This document shows positions 1 to 6,841 of a stretch of DNA of 17,516 nt, piece after piece. The DNA is taken from assembly GCA_964624645.1 (NCBI GenBank), contig CAZVAD010000052.1:1-17516 (forward strand), given 5' to 3'. The stretch comes from Mariniphaga sp964624645. Its GTDB lineage: Bacteria; Bacteroidota; Bacteroidia; Bacteroidales; Prolixibacteraceae. A model generated the notes under the pieces. That model did no database searches. It worked only from the letters and a program-made list of their open reading frames with translations, and was not told the origin of the DNA. A program made the translations under genes and the position numbers. How positions within the stretch are numbered: position 1 is the stretch's first letter; every line of letters starts with the position of its first letter.

Positions 1-54
1 GCGCAGAAACTGTGGTCGCGCAAATATGAAAAGGGATGGGAAATGAAGCTTTAA
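1..54 (+). CDS. C-terminal tail of an unidentified protein (truncated by window edge)
   Basis: The first frame is open from the window edge and ends with TAA at 52-54, giving 17 residues (AQKLWSRKYEKGWEMKL). The other two forward frames close earlier. The tail is basic and aromatic-rich, as soluble protein C-termini often are. It is too short to assign a family. It lies 63 bp upstream of the nagA-like gene on the same strand, so it may be the preceding member of the same cluster. It could also be chance open frame; only the upstream sequence would settle this. Confidence 0.4.
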   Translation, partial: AQKLWSRKYEKGWEMKL

Positions 55-117
55 AAAAGGCGACGAAAAAAAAGGGTTTTTTAGTAAAACAATTGAAAAT
101 CATTAGTATATAATTAT

Positions 118-1356
118 ATGAAGTTTAAAGTAGATTCATTTTTAACCAGAAGTCTCCCTTTTTTCATTTTATTTTTATTTGGAATGACTGAAATGAAAGC
201 ACAAATTATTGAAGGGATTCATTACTATACCGGCCAGCCGGTACAGGTAAAACTCAACAATGGGATCATTGAGGAAATTACGGCAACAGATAAAGTTACC
301 GGAGAAAATCCTGTTTACATTGCTCCCGGATTTTTTGATAATCAGGTAAACGGATTTGCGGGGGTTTCCTTTGCATTCGGTGACAGTGATCTTACGCCGG
401 AAGGCATTGAAAAAGCCACCCGTGAATTGTGGAAAAAAGGTGTTACCTCCTATCTGCCTACATTGACTACAAACAGCATTGAAGTGCTTACCCGGAATTT
501 TGAAATTTTATCGGGCGCAGTGAACGATGAGAAATTATTAGGCTCAGTACCCGGTTTCCATCTTGAAGGACCGTACATCAATCCCGAAGACGGCTACCGG
601 GGCGCCCATCCGCTGAAATTTGTGAAATTGCCGGATTGGGACGAATTTATGAAATTGTATGAAGCATCGGGGAGAAATATTCTGCAGATAACTCTGGCGC
701 CCGAACTGGAAGGAGCATTGGATTTCATCACCAAATGCAGCCAGAACGGAATCGGAGTTGCGCTCGGCCATCACAATGCCGATATGAAAACCGTTACTGC
801 CGCCATTGACCGGGGCGCCAAAATTGCCACGCACTTGGGGAACGGGGCGGCCAATACCATTAACCGGCACTACAATCCTTTTTGGTCTCAACTCTCTGAT
901 GACCGGCTGAGTGTCAGCATTATCTGCGACAGTTTCCATCTGTTACCGGAGGAAATCAGGGTTTTCTTCAAGGTGAAAGGGGTGGAAAAAACCGTAATCA
1001 CTTCCGATGTCACCCATTATGCTGCACTGGAACCGGGTGAATATAAGACATCTACCGGAGAAACCGTTGAGCTTACTCCGGCGGGGTTACTGCATTATCC
1101 GGCACAGAATGTCCTTTACGGTTCGGCATCTCCCATTACCAAAGGGGTTGGCTATGTGATGAAGGTAACCGGCTGCACCCTTGGTGAGGCCGTTCAGATG
1201 GCAAGCGCCAATCCGGCGCGGCTGTACAACCTGAACGACCGCGGCACTCTGGAACCGGGGAAACGTGCGGATATTGTGCTGTTCACCCTGAAAGATTATC
1301 AGGTGGATATTCAGAAAACCTGGGTGAAGGGAGAATTGGTGTATAGTAAAGATTAA
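118..1356 (+). CDS. nagA: N-acetylglucosamine-6-phosphate deacetylase family protein with signal-peptide-like N-terminus
   Basis: NagA-type amidohydrolases remove the acetyl group from GlcNAc-6-P, giving GlcN-6-P for NagB. Of 412 residues, about 28 form an extra N-terminal segment; E. coli NagA has about 382 residues. Active-site motifs are in order: PGFFDNQVNG near the N-terminus, HLEGP (metal ligand Glu150), GHHNA (His218), THLGN (His239), DSFH (His274), TSD (catalytic Asp297) and a C-terminal PGKRADIV segment. These match the single-metal E. coli-like class, although the usual THL(F/Y)NAM reads THLGNGA. The N-terminus (basic start, hydrophobic SLPFFILFLFG, then MKA before Gln29) resembles a Bacteroidota signal peptide. 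That would be odd for an enzyme of a cytosolic phosphosugar. In-frame ATGs at 184 and 193 would give a cytosolic form. The family call is firm; the start, location and exact substrate are not. Confidence 0.85.
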   Translation: MKFKVDSFLTRSLPFFILFLFGMTEMKAQIIEGIHYYTGQPVQVKLNNGIIEEITATDKVTGENPVYIAPGFFDNQVNGFAGVSFAFGDSDLTPEGIEKATRELWKKGVTSYLPTLTTNSIEVLTRNFEILSGAVNDEKLLGSVPGFHLEGPYINPEDGYRGAHPLKFVKLPDWDEFMKLYEASGRNILQITLAPELEGALDFITKCSQNGIGVALGHHNADMKTVTAAIDRGAKIATHLGNGAANTINRHYNPFWSQLSDDRLSVSIICDSFHLLPEEIRVFFKVKGVEKTVITSDVTHYAALEPGEYKTSTGETVELTPAGLLHYPAQNVLYGSASPITKGVGYVMKVTGCTLGEAVQMASANPARLYNLNDRGTLEPGKRADIVLFTLKDYQVDIQKTWVKGELVYSKD

Positions 1357-1519
1357 TTGTGTCAACAAAAAGCTAAATTACAAAATTTAATAGATTAAAA
1401 GCAGATATAGGTAAAGACAAAGAAGCAAGCTAATTTTTAAGCAGACTTACTACTTGCTACTTGCTACTTTTTACTTGTGTCTTTCCTTACTTCTCAACTT
1501 GAAATTAAAAAAGAAAAAC
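1357..1519 (+). promoter_or_regulatory. 163-bp spacer between nagA-like and NRAMP-like genes
   Basis: This AT-rich spacer holds the heptamer repeat at 1451-1478 and no supported gene. Within it, AGCAAG near 1425 is complementary to the CTTGCT of the repeat units, so a weak hairpin could form in the mRNA. TACTTTTT at 1465-1472 resembles the Bacteroidota -7 element (TAnnTTTG) at all but its last base. It may therefore hold a secondary promoter for the downstream genes; this is inference. Confidence 0.25.
1451..1478 (+). repeat. Degenerate heptamer tandem repeat, TACTTGC type
   Basis: Four contiguous 7-bp units are seen: TACTTGC, TACTTGC, TACTTTT and TACTTGT. The array ends 41 bp before the ATG of the NRAMP-like gene. 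A related array (TACTCAA type) precedes the Gfo/Idh gene at 3695-3729 in the same orientation. The repeat is readable as a leader peptide from a TTG at 1454, but that is probably chance. Its function is unknown: a microsatellite, a spacing element, or part of a dispersed intergenic repeat family are all possible. Confidence 0.7.
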
Positions 1520-2755
1520 ATGAATAAAACTTTTAAAAAAATAGCAATCGGTCTTGCGGCAGTTGGTCCGGGACTGTTTCTCATCGGGTATAATATTGGT
1601 ACCGGCAGCGTAACCACCATGGCCAAAACCGGCGCTGAGCATGGCATGGAGCTTTTCTGGGCGCTTGTGTTGTCCTGTGTGTTCACCTTTGTATTAATGG
1701 TGGCTTACGGGAAAGTAACCCTTGTTTCGGGCAAGACTGCGCTCAATTTCATTAAGACTGAATTTAAAATAGGTTGGATTCTGGCGCTTTACATTCTGAT
1801 TGCGCTGATAATCGGCGAGTTGCTGGCGCTCATCGGAGTGATGGGCATTGTGGCGGATTTGGTGCAGGAGGGTATCCGATTGCTGTCCAATGATCTGATT
1901 GTCAACCGTTTCTGGATTATTCTGGTGCTTGCCGGCGGGCTTTATCTGCTGCTCTGGTTAGGCCAGTATAAAACCTTTGAAAAGGTGCTCACCTTTTTTG
2001 TGATTTTTATGGGCCTGTCATTTATTGTGGTGTTCTTCATGGTCAAGCCGGATTTTTCTGCTATCGCAAAGGGACTGGTTCCCCGTGTACCCAACACTCC
2101 CGGCGCAATGGGACTGATAGCTGCCATTGCCGGAACAACATGCTCGGCTGCCGTATTCATTATGCGCAGTACCGTTGTGGCAGAAAAAGGCTGGGGGATT
2201 AAAAACCTGAAAGATGAAAAGCGGGATTCCTTCGTCTCGGCAACGGTGATGCTGCTTTTGAGCGGTGTGATTATGGCGGTGTCTGCCGGAACGCTGCACG
2301 TGATGGGAATGACTCTTGAAAATACCGTGGAGATGATTGCACTTTTTACGCCACTTGGAGGGAAAGCAGCAGCCTTTATTCTGATTTTGGGGATTGTCGG
2401 GGCAGGGCTTTCCACCATTTTTCCGATTGTTTTGATTGCTCCGTGGCTGATTGCCGATTATTCAGGCAAACCAAGGAATATCCACTCCACGCAGTCCAGG
2501 ATTTTAATATTTGTTGCCATGCTCTTTGCTTTCGGCACTGTTTTTTTAGAACAAAGACCACCCGCACTGATGATTTTCTCGCAGGCATTTCAAGCCATGA
2601 TTCTTCCCGCAGTGGCAATTCCGATTTTGATTTTGATCAACAGAACAAAACTGATGGGAAAGCACAAAGCCAGTCTGAAAGAGAATATCGGTATTTGGGC
2701 AGTGGTGCTCTTTTCATTTATGACCGCATATTTTGCTATTGTTGAATTATTTTAA
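1520..2755 (+). CDS. Divergent NRAMP-family membrane transporter lacking canonical metal ligands
   Basis: The protein has 411 residues, is strongly hydrophobic and has about 11 predicted membrane helices in the LeuT/APC-like NRAMP arrangement. The start is the ATG at 1520; a TTG at 1454 in the same frame lies in the heptamer repeat and would add 22 unlikely residues. The GPG of helix 1 aligns with NRAMP. However, the metal-binding DPGN that should follow eight residues later reads GTGS (27-30), and the helix 6 MPHN reads SAAV (209-212). The Asp, Asn, Met and His that serve Mn/Fe transport or its proton coupling are therefore all absent. The gene sits between nagA-like and nagB-like genes, with nine bases to nagB, so its cargo could be a sugar, amino sugar or other small solute. 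Family membership is fairly sure; the substrate is unknown, and automated 'Mn2+ transporter' labels should not be trusted. Confidence 0.75.
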   Translation: MNKTFKKIAIGLAAVGPGLFLIGYNIGTGSVTTMAKTGAEHGMELFWALVLSCVFTFVLMVAYGKVTLVSGKTALNFIKTEFKIGWILALYILIALIIGELLALIGVMGIVADLVQEGIRLLSNDLIVNRFWIILVLAGGLYLLLWLGQYKTFEKVLTFFVIFMGLSFIVVFFMVKPDFSAIAKGLVPRVPNTPGAMGLIAAIAGTTCSAAVFIMRSTVVAEKGWGIKNLKDEKRDSFVSATVMLLLSGVIMAVSAGTLHVMGMTLENTVEMIALFTPLGGKAAAFILILGIVGAGLSTIFPIVLIAPWLIADYSGKPRNIHSTQSRILIFVAMLFAFGTVFLEQRPPALMIFSQAFQAMILPAVAIPILILINRTKLMGKHKASLKENIGIWAVVLFSFMTAYFAIVELF

Positions 2756-2764
2756 AAAATAAAA

Positions 2765-3532
2765 ATGAAAAAATTTGATTTACAAAGAGATAACTTAAAA
2801 GTAAGGATTCTCGATTCGGCTGAGCAGCTTGGAGAAGCTGCCGCATTGTCGGTTGCCAAAATACTTGACGATGCCATTTCCGAAAAAGGATTTGCAAACC
2901 TGATTTTAGCCACAGGAGCTTCTCAGTTCCAGTTTCTGGAGCATTTGCAGAAACTGGAAATAGCGTGGGATAAAATTAACGTGTTTCACCTGGATGAATA
3001 CAAGGATTTGCCCAAATCACATCCTGCAAGTTTCAGAAAATACCTGAAAGAAAGGATAATAAACAATGTTCAGCCCAAAAATGCATATTTTCTCAACGGC
3101 GATGTTGAAGATGTTGAGGCTGAAGTTTTGAGATATGAGGCATTGCTCAGGGAGCATCCCGTTGATGTTGCCTGTATCGGCATTGGTGAAAACGGACATA
3201 TCGCCTTTAACGATCCGCCCGTAGCAGATTTTAATGACTCGAAACTGGTGAAAGTTGTGGAGCTTGATGAAGCCTGCCGCAGGCAGCAGCTTGGCGAAGG
3301 ATGGTTCCCAACCTTTGATGATGTGCCGACCCATGCACTCACGCTCACAATTCCTGCAATAATGAACTGCAAGGCCATCAGTTGTGTGGTGCCCGATGAA
3401 CGGAAGGCTGAAGCTGTTTACAACACGCTGAATGCAGAGATTTCAACGGCCTGTCCGGCAACCATTCTGAGGCAGCATCCGGATACGGTGCTCTATCTTG
3501 ACAAAGGTTCCGCATCGAAACTGAATTTATAA
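2765..3532 (+). CDS. nagB: Glucosamine-6-phosphate deaminase/isomerase family protein (NagB-like)
   Basis: NagB converts GlcN-6-P to fructose-6-P and ammonia, feeding amino sugars into glycolysis. The 255 residues match the family's usual 240-270. The phosphate loop region reads LATGASQ, where classic NagB has LPTGSTP. The HLDEY motif supplies the catalytic base Asp77 (E. coli Asp72). The ring-opening His145 lies in GENGHIAFNDP (E. coli His143). The partners that form a triad with this His in E. coli (Asp141, Glu148) are Asn and Asp here. The protein thus belongs to a divergent NagB-like subgroup and may act on a related amino sugar phosphate. It is nine bases downstream of the NRAMP-like gene and probably co-transcribed. 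A complete stop codon precedes the N gap, so the gene itself is intact. Confidence 0.85.
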   Translation: MKKFDLQRDNLKVRILDSAEQLGEAAALSVAKILDDAISEKGFANLILATGASQFQFLEHLQKLEIAWDKINVFHLDEYKDLPKSHPASFRKYLKERIINNVQPKNAYFLNGDVEDVEAEVLRYEALLREHPVDVACIGIGENGHIAFNDPPVADFNDSKLVKVVELDEACRRQQLGEGWFPTFDDVPTHALTLTIPAIMNCKAISCVVPDERKAEAVYNTLNAEISTACPATILRQHPDTVLYLDKGSASKLNL

Positions 3533-3557
3533 TTTTCTTTACTCAATACTCAATACT
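3503..3557 (+). repeat. Left copy of a 55-bp exact duplication flanking the assembly gap
   Basis: This copy spans the last codons of nagB, its stop codon and the start of the heptamer array. It is identical to 3658-3712 over 55 bases. It ends exactly where the Ns begin, and the right copy starts exactly where they end. That pattern is expected of contig overlap left unmerged by a scaffolder, not of a biological repeat. Confidence 0.9.
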
Positions 3558-3657
3558 NNNNNNNNNNNNNNNNNNNNNNNNNNNNNNNNNNNNNNNNNNN
3601 NNNNNNNNNNNNNNNNNNNNNNNNNNNNNNNNNNNNNNNNNNNNNNNNNNNNNNNNN
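3558..3657. other. Assembly gap of exactly 100 N, probably artefactual
   Basis: The run is exactly 100 N, a common placeholder length. With both flanks duplicated over 55 bp, the true distance is probably negative: deleting 3558-3712 would give a continuous sequence with a 47-bp spacer between nagB and the Gfo/Idh gene. No gene appears to be missing. Confidence 0.9.
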
Positions 3658-3712
3658 AAAGGTTCCGCATCGAAACTGAATTTATAATTTTCTTTACTCA
3701 ATACTCAATACT
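3658..3712 (+). repeat. Right copy of the 55-bp duplication flanking the gap
   Basis: Identical to 3503-3557. It contains a second copy of the nagB C-terminal codons (KGSASKLNL and stop), which should not be annotated as a gene fragment. See the gap entry. Confidence 0.9.
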
Positions 3713-3729
3713 TGATACTCAGTACTATA
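3695..3729 (+). repeat. Degenerate heptamer tandem repeat, TACTCAA type
   Basis: Five contiguous 7-bp units read TACTCAA, TACTCAA, TACTTGA, TACTCAG and TACTATA. The array ends five bases before the ATG of the Gfo/Idh gene. The part of the array before the gap (3540-3557) is the same array seen twice through contig overlap. It shares period, orientation and the TACT core with the array at 1451-1478. Confidence 0.75.
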
Positions 3730-3734
3730 ATAAA

Positions 3735-4763
3735 ATGAAAATCTGGAATATTGGAATTATCGGAACGGGAATGATCGCTGATTTTCACGCGCAGGCTATC
3801 AATTCGTTACCCAACGCAAGGCTTGCCGGCTTTTGCAACATCAGAACCGCAAGGGCAGCAGAAATGGCAGAAAAATTTAATGTGAATTATTGGGATTCTG
3901 CCGAAAGTATGCTGAAATCGCCTGACGTTGATCTGGTGATGATTGCCACTCCAAGCGGCGCACACCTGGAGCCTGTGGTTGAAGCTGCTAAAAACGGAAA
4001 ACATGTTTTGTGTGAAAAGCCGCTTGAAATAGCGTTGGACAAAATTGACCGCATGATTGAAGCGCATGAAAAAGCGGGTACCCGTCTGGGTGGAATTTTC
4101 AATATGCGCTATAACGAAACCACTCAGATTATTAAACACGCTGTTGACGCCGGCAGGTTGGGAACCATCACTTATGCAGCTGTGCATGTGCCGTGGTGGA
4201 GGAGCGATGCCTATTATCAGGGGTGGCACGGCACATGGGAGCTTGACGGGGGTGGAGCGCTGATGAATCAGTCCATTCACATGGTTGACCTGCTTTTGTA
4301 TTTCATGGGGCCTGTTGAAAAGCTGGGCGCATTTACATCAAATATTGGTCATCCGCAGATTGAGGCAGAAGACAATGCCGTGAGTGTTTTGCGTTTCCGG
4401 AACAAAGCGCTTGGCGTGATTTACGGCACAACAGCATCCTTTCCCGGGCAGTTTCGCCGGCTGGAAATAACCGGCACCAAAGGGACTATTGTTTTGGTTG
4501 AAAACAGCCTGACCGTCTGGCAGTTCGATGAGATGAACGAAGCGGATGAGCAAATTATTCAGAAGCATGGCAAAATTGAAGGCGGTGGTGGAGTGGCTGA
4601 CCCCGCAGCCATGACTTACCACAACCACGCAAAAAACCTGGCGGCTTTCATCCGGTCAATTGAAGAAAACCGGCCTTTTGAAATTGATGGAGCCGAAGCC
4701 CGGAAATCGGTAGCCCTGATTCTGGATATTTATAAATCGGCGCAGTCAAATGCGATGATTTGA
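3735..4763 (+). CDS. Gfo/Idh/MocA-family NAD(P)-dependent sugar dehydrogenase
   Basis: The 342 residues fit this family of NAD(P)-dependent oxidoreductases acting on sugars, inositols or nucleotide sugars. An N-terminal Rossmann fold begins IGIIGTGMIADFH (glycine-rich dinucleotide loop). It is followed by IATPSGAH and then CEKPLE, which carries the conserved lysine of the EKP motif. The C-terminal alpha/beta domain has GGGALMNQSIHMVDLL, with the His used in substrate binding or catalysis; this wording resembles UDP-sugar 3-dehydrogenases of the WlbA type. No signal peptide is seen, so it is cytosolic. It follows nagB on the same strand, with a spacer of only about 47 bp once the false gap is removed, so joint transcription is likely. 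The partnership suggests oxidation of an amino sugar or its derivative, but the substrate cannot be read from sequence. Confidence 0.9.
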   Translation: MKIWNIGIIGTGMIADFHAQAINSLPNARLAGFCNIRTARAAEMAEKFNVNYWDSAESMLKSPDVDLVMIATPSGAHLEPVVEAAKNGKHVLCEKPLEIALDKIDRMIEAHEKAGTRLGGIFNMRYNETTQIIKHAVDAGRLGTITYAAVHVPWWRSDAYYQGWHGTWELDGGGALMNQSIHMVDLLLYFMGPVEKLGAFTSNIGHPQIEAEDNAVSVLRFRNKALGVIYGTTASFPGQFRRLEITGTKGTIVLVENSLTVWQFDEMNEADEQIIQKHGKIEGGGGVADPAAMTYHNHAKNLAAFIRSIEENRPFEIDGAEARKSVALILDIYKSAQSNAMI

Positions 4764-4847
4764 AACATCAATCACAGGATGAGCGCCGTTAGTTGGGGAG
4801 TTAACTTTTAAACCTTGGGCAAAGCCACTTTAAAACGAAAAGTTTTG

Positions 4848-5996
4848 ATGAGAACATTTCCGGTCTTGATAATAGCCTTTTTTGTTTTTGCAGGCTTTTC
4901 AATGCAGTCCTGCAATTCGCACAAAAAGGAAAAGGAAAAGCTGTGGGAGCAGCTTGCCTCTTATTTTTCCCCGCCGGAAGAGTACCGGAAGGTGTATGGT
5001 GATTTTCGTTCTCCGCTGAAATTTTATAACGGAGAACCTGTGCGGTCTGCGGAGGAGTGGGAGAGGAGGCGCAATGAAATAAAGAGTCGCTGGCACGAAA
5101 TGATGGGGCAATGGCCGGAGCTGATTGTTAATCAGCAATTCGAAGTCATTGAAAGCGAAGAGCGGGAAAATTTCACACAACACAAAGTCCGCTTTTTTTG
5201 GCTGCCCGGGCAGGCCACCGAGGGGTATCTTCTGGTTCCTCATGGAAAAGGCAAAAAACCGGCAGTGATTACCGTATTTTATGAACCGGAAACGGCAATC
5301 GGAATGGGAAAATCTGCGCATCGTGATTTTGCATACCAGCTTGCCCGGCGCGGGTTTGTAACCTTATCCATCGGCACAACCGAAACCACACAGGCAAAAA
5401 CCTATTCGCTCTATTATCCATCCATTGAAAATTCACAGGCGCAGCCGCTGTCATTGCTGGCCTGTGCAGCCGCCAATGCCTGGCATGCGCTGGCCAATAC
5501 GGATGGTGTGGATTCTGCACGAATCGGCATCGCCGGCCATTCCTACGGAGGAAAATGGGCAATGTTTGCATCCTGTTTGTTTGACAAATTTGCCTGTGCT
5601 GCCTGGAGTGATCCGGGAATTGTTTTTGACGACACTAAAGGTTCCAATGTGAATTATTGGGAGCCGTGGTATCTGGGATATTATCCGCCACCATGGACCA
5701 ATCTCTGGAGAAAAAGCGGTGAGTTGGAATCGGCGCGCGGACTTTATCCGGAACTGATAAAGAATGGCTATGATTTGCATGAACTTCATGCGCTGATGGC
5801 CGGACGGCCATTTCTGGTTTCAGGCGGTTCTTCCGATCCGCCTGAGCGATGGATTGCTCTGAACCACACGATAAAAGTAAATGAGTTGTTAGGGTATTCC
5901 AATCTGGTGGCTATGACAAACCGCCCGGAACATTCACCGGATGAGCAGTCCAATGAACAGATTTATAAGTTTTTCGAGTACTTTTTGAGCGATTAA
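4848..5996 (+). CDS. Alpha/beta-hydrolase lipoprotein (dienelactone hydrolase/acetyl xylan esterase-like)
   Basis: The protein has 382 residues from the ATG at 4848. An in-frame TTG at 4815 would add 11 polar residues before the signal and is less likely. The N-terminus is a lipoprotein signal with SMQSC, Cys22 being the lipidation site. The hydrolase core has the nucleophile elbow GHSYGG (Ser232). The other likely triad members are Asp330 in GGSSDPP and His362 in RPEHSP, both in the expected order after the nucleophile. This supports a secreted, membrane-anchored esterase or peptidase-like hydrolase. With the GH16 enzyme 19 bp downstream, deacylation of a glycan is a reasonable guess. It does not show the GCSR elbow of CE15 glucuronoyl esterases. 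A weak AAAAC/GTTTT hairpin (4832-4846) lies immediately before the start codon. Confidence 0.85.
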   Translation: MRTFPVLIIAFFVFAGFSMQSCNSHKKEKEKLWEQLASYFSPPEEYRKVYGDFRSPLKFYNGEPVRSAEEWERRRNEIKSRWHEMMGQWPELIVNQQFEVIESEERENFTQHKVRFFWLPGQATEGYLLVPHGKGKKPAVITVFYEPETAIGMGKSAHRDFAYQLARRGFVTLSIGTTETTQAKTYSLYYPSIENSQAQPLSLLACAAANAWHALANTDGVDSARIGIAGHSYGGKWAMFASCLFDKFACAAWSDPGIVFDDTKGSNVNYWEPWYLGYYPPPWTNLWRKSGELESARGLYPELIKNGYDLHELHALMAGRPFLVSGGSSDPPERWIALNHTIKVNELLGYSNLVAMTNRPEHSPDEQSNEQIYKFFEYFLSD

Positions 5997-6015
5997 TAAC
6001 AGAAATTATAAAATT

Positions 6016-6837
6016 ATGAAAAAATCATTCGTTTTAGTTTTTGCCTTGTCTATGATGGTGTTCAGCGCCTGCACTGGCACTGCCCAAAAACAAAAAGAAG
6101 CAAGAGAGAAAAGCAGCAGCATGCCGGAAAATTCCGCAATTTCCCAGGAAATATTTATTCCTGCTGAAAATGGGTACCAACTGGCATGGGAAGACAATTT
6201 TGACGGCACAGCGCTGGACCCTGCCAAGTGGAATTACAGGGCAACCGGACCGCGCCGTATCGGATATAACAGCCCGTCAATGGTCAAGGTGAAAGACGGA
6301 AATCTGCATTTGATGTTTGATGTTCGCAATGACAGTATTTTGGGGGCAATGATCGGCACCCAGTCAACCTTTATGTCAGGCTACGGATATTATGAATGCA
6401 GGGCAAAAGTGCAGAAATGCAGCGGCCCCTGGGCGGCGTTCTGGATACAGTCAACTGACATTTCAAAAGGGGAAGACCCGGGTATCTATGGGGCAGAAAT
6501 CGATATTCTGGAATACTTTCAGCAATATGGCGACACCATGACTCATTGTGTGCACTGGGCTTATGGTCCAAACCAAAAATCATCCGGCCAGCGGAAAAGC
6601 GCACTCAAAGGACTGTCCGAAGGATTTCATACCTACGGGCTGGAGTGGACTTCTGAAAAATATGCATTTTATATTGACGGATTGAAATTTCATGAAATCA
6701 CTGAAGGCCTTTCCCATATTGATGAATATATGATTCTGAGCATGGAAATTCCCGGCAAAATGGAAGCTCTGCAGAATGCCTGCCTTCCGGATACTTTCAC
6801 GGTGGATTATGTGAAATATTATGCGCCGGTGAATTAG
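6016..6837 (+). CDS. Glycoside hydrolase family 16 lipoprotein
   Basis: GH16 enzymes cleave beta-1,3/1,4-glucans or marine galactans with retention. The 273-residue protein begins with a lipoprotein signal ending FSAC (Cys19) and a short polar linker. The beta-jelly-roll domain starts around residue 55 (YQLAWEDNFDG, a typical GH16 opening). The catalytic signature is EIDILE at 161-166, with Glu161 the nucleophile, Asp163 the helper and Glu166 the acid/base; all are intact. A downstream HWAYGPNQKSSG segment matches the family's VHWxGYG region. The subfamily (laminarinase, lichenase, porphyranase or other) cannot be decided. No carbohydrate-binding module or SusC/SusD pair is present in the window, so this is not a full polysaccharide utilization locus. 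It ends four bases before the convergent amidase stop. Confidence 0.92.
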   Translation: MKKSFVLVFALSMMVFSACTGTAQKQKEAREKSSSMPENSAISQEIFIPAENGYQLAWEDNFDGTALDPAKWNYRATGPRRIGYNSPSMVKVKDGNLHLMFDVRNDSILGAMIGTQSTFMSGYGYYECRAKVQKCSGPWAAFWIQSTDISKGEDPGIYGAEIDILEYFQQYGDTMTHCVHWAYGPNQKSSGQRKSALKGLSEGFHTYGLEWTSEKYAFYIDGLKFHEITEGLSHIDEYMILSMEIPGKMEALQNACLPDTFTVDYVKYYAPVN

Positions 6838-6841
6838 TTGG

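Noticed and set aside
55..117. A-run, GGG, T-run (about 66-83) as a terminator for the upstream partial gene
   Set aside because: The stem would be only A-T pairs around a three-base loop, too weak to support a call.
1454..1519. TTG-initiated N-terminal extension of the NRAMP-like protein
   Set aside because: The added residues translate the heptamer repeat; the ATG at 1520 starts a typical helix 1 context.
1939..2418. Long minus-strand frame inside the NRAMP-like gene
   Set aside because: Antisense shadow created by codon bias of a hydrophobic protein.
3658..3687. Second copy of the nagB 3' end as a gene duplication or pseudogene
   Set aside because: Exact 55-bp identity ending precisely at a 100-N gap is explained by unmerged contig overlap.
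4815..4847. TTG-initiated extension of the alpha/beta hydrolase
   Set aside because: It would place 11 polar/basic residues ahead of a clean lipoprotein signal starting at ATG 4848.
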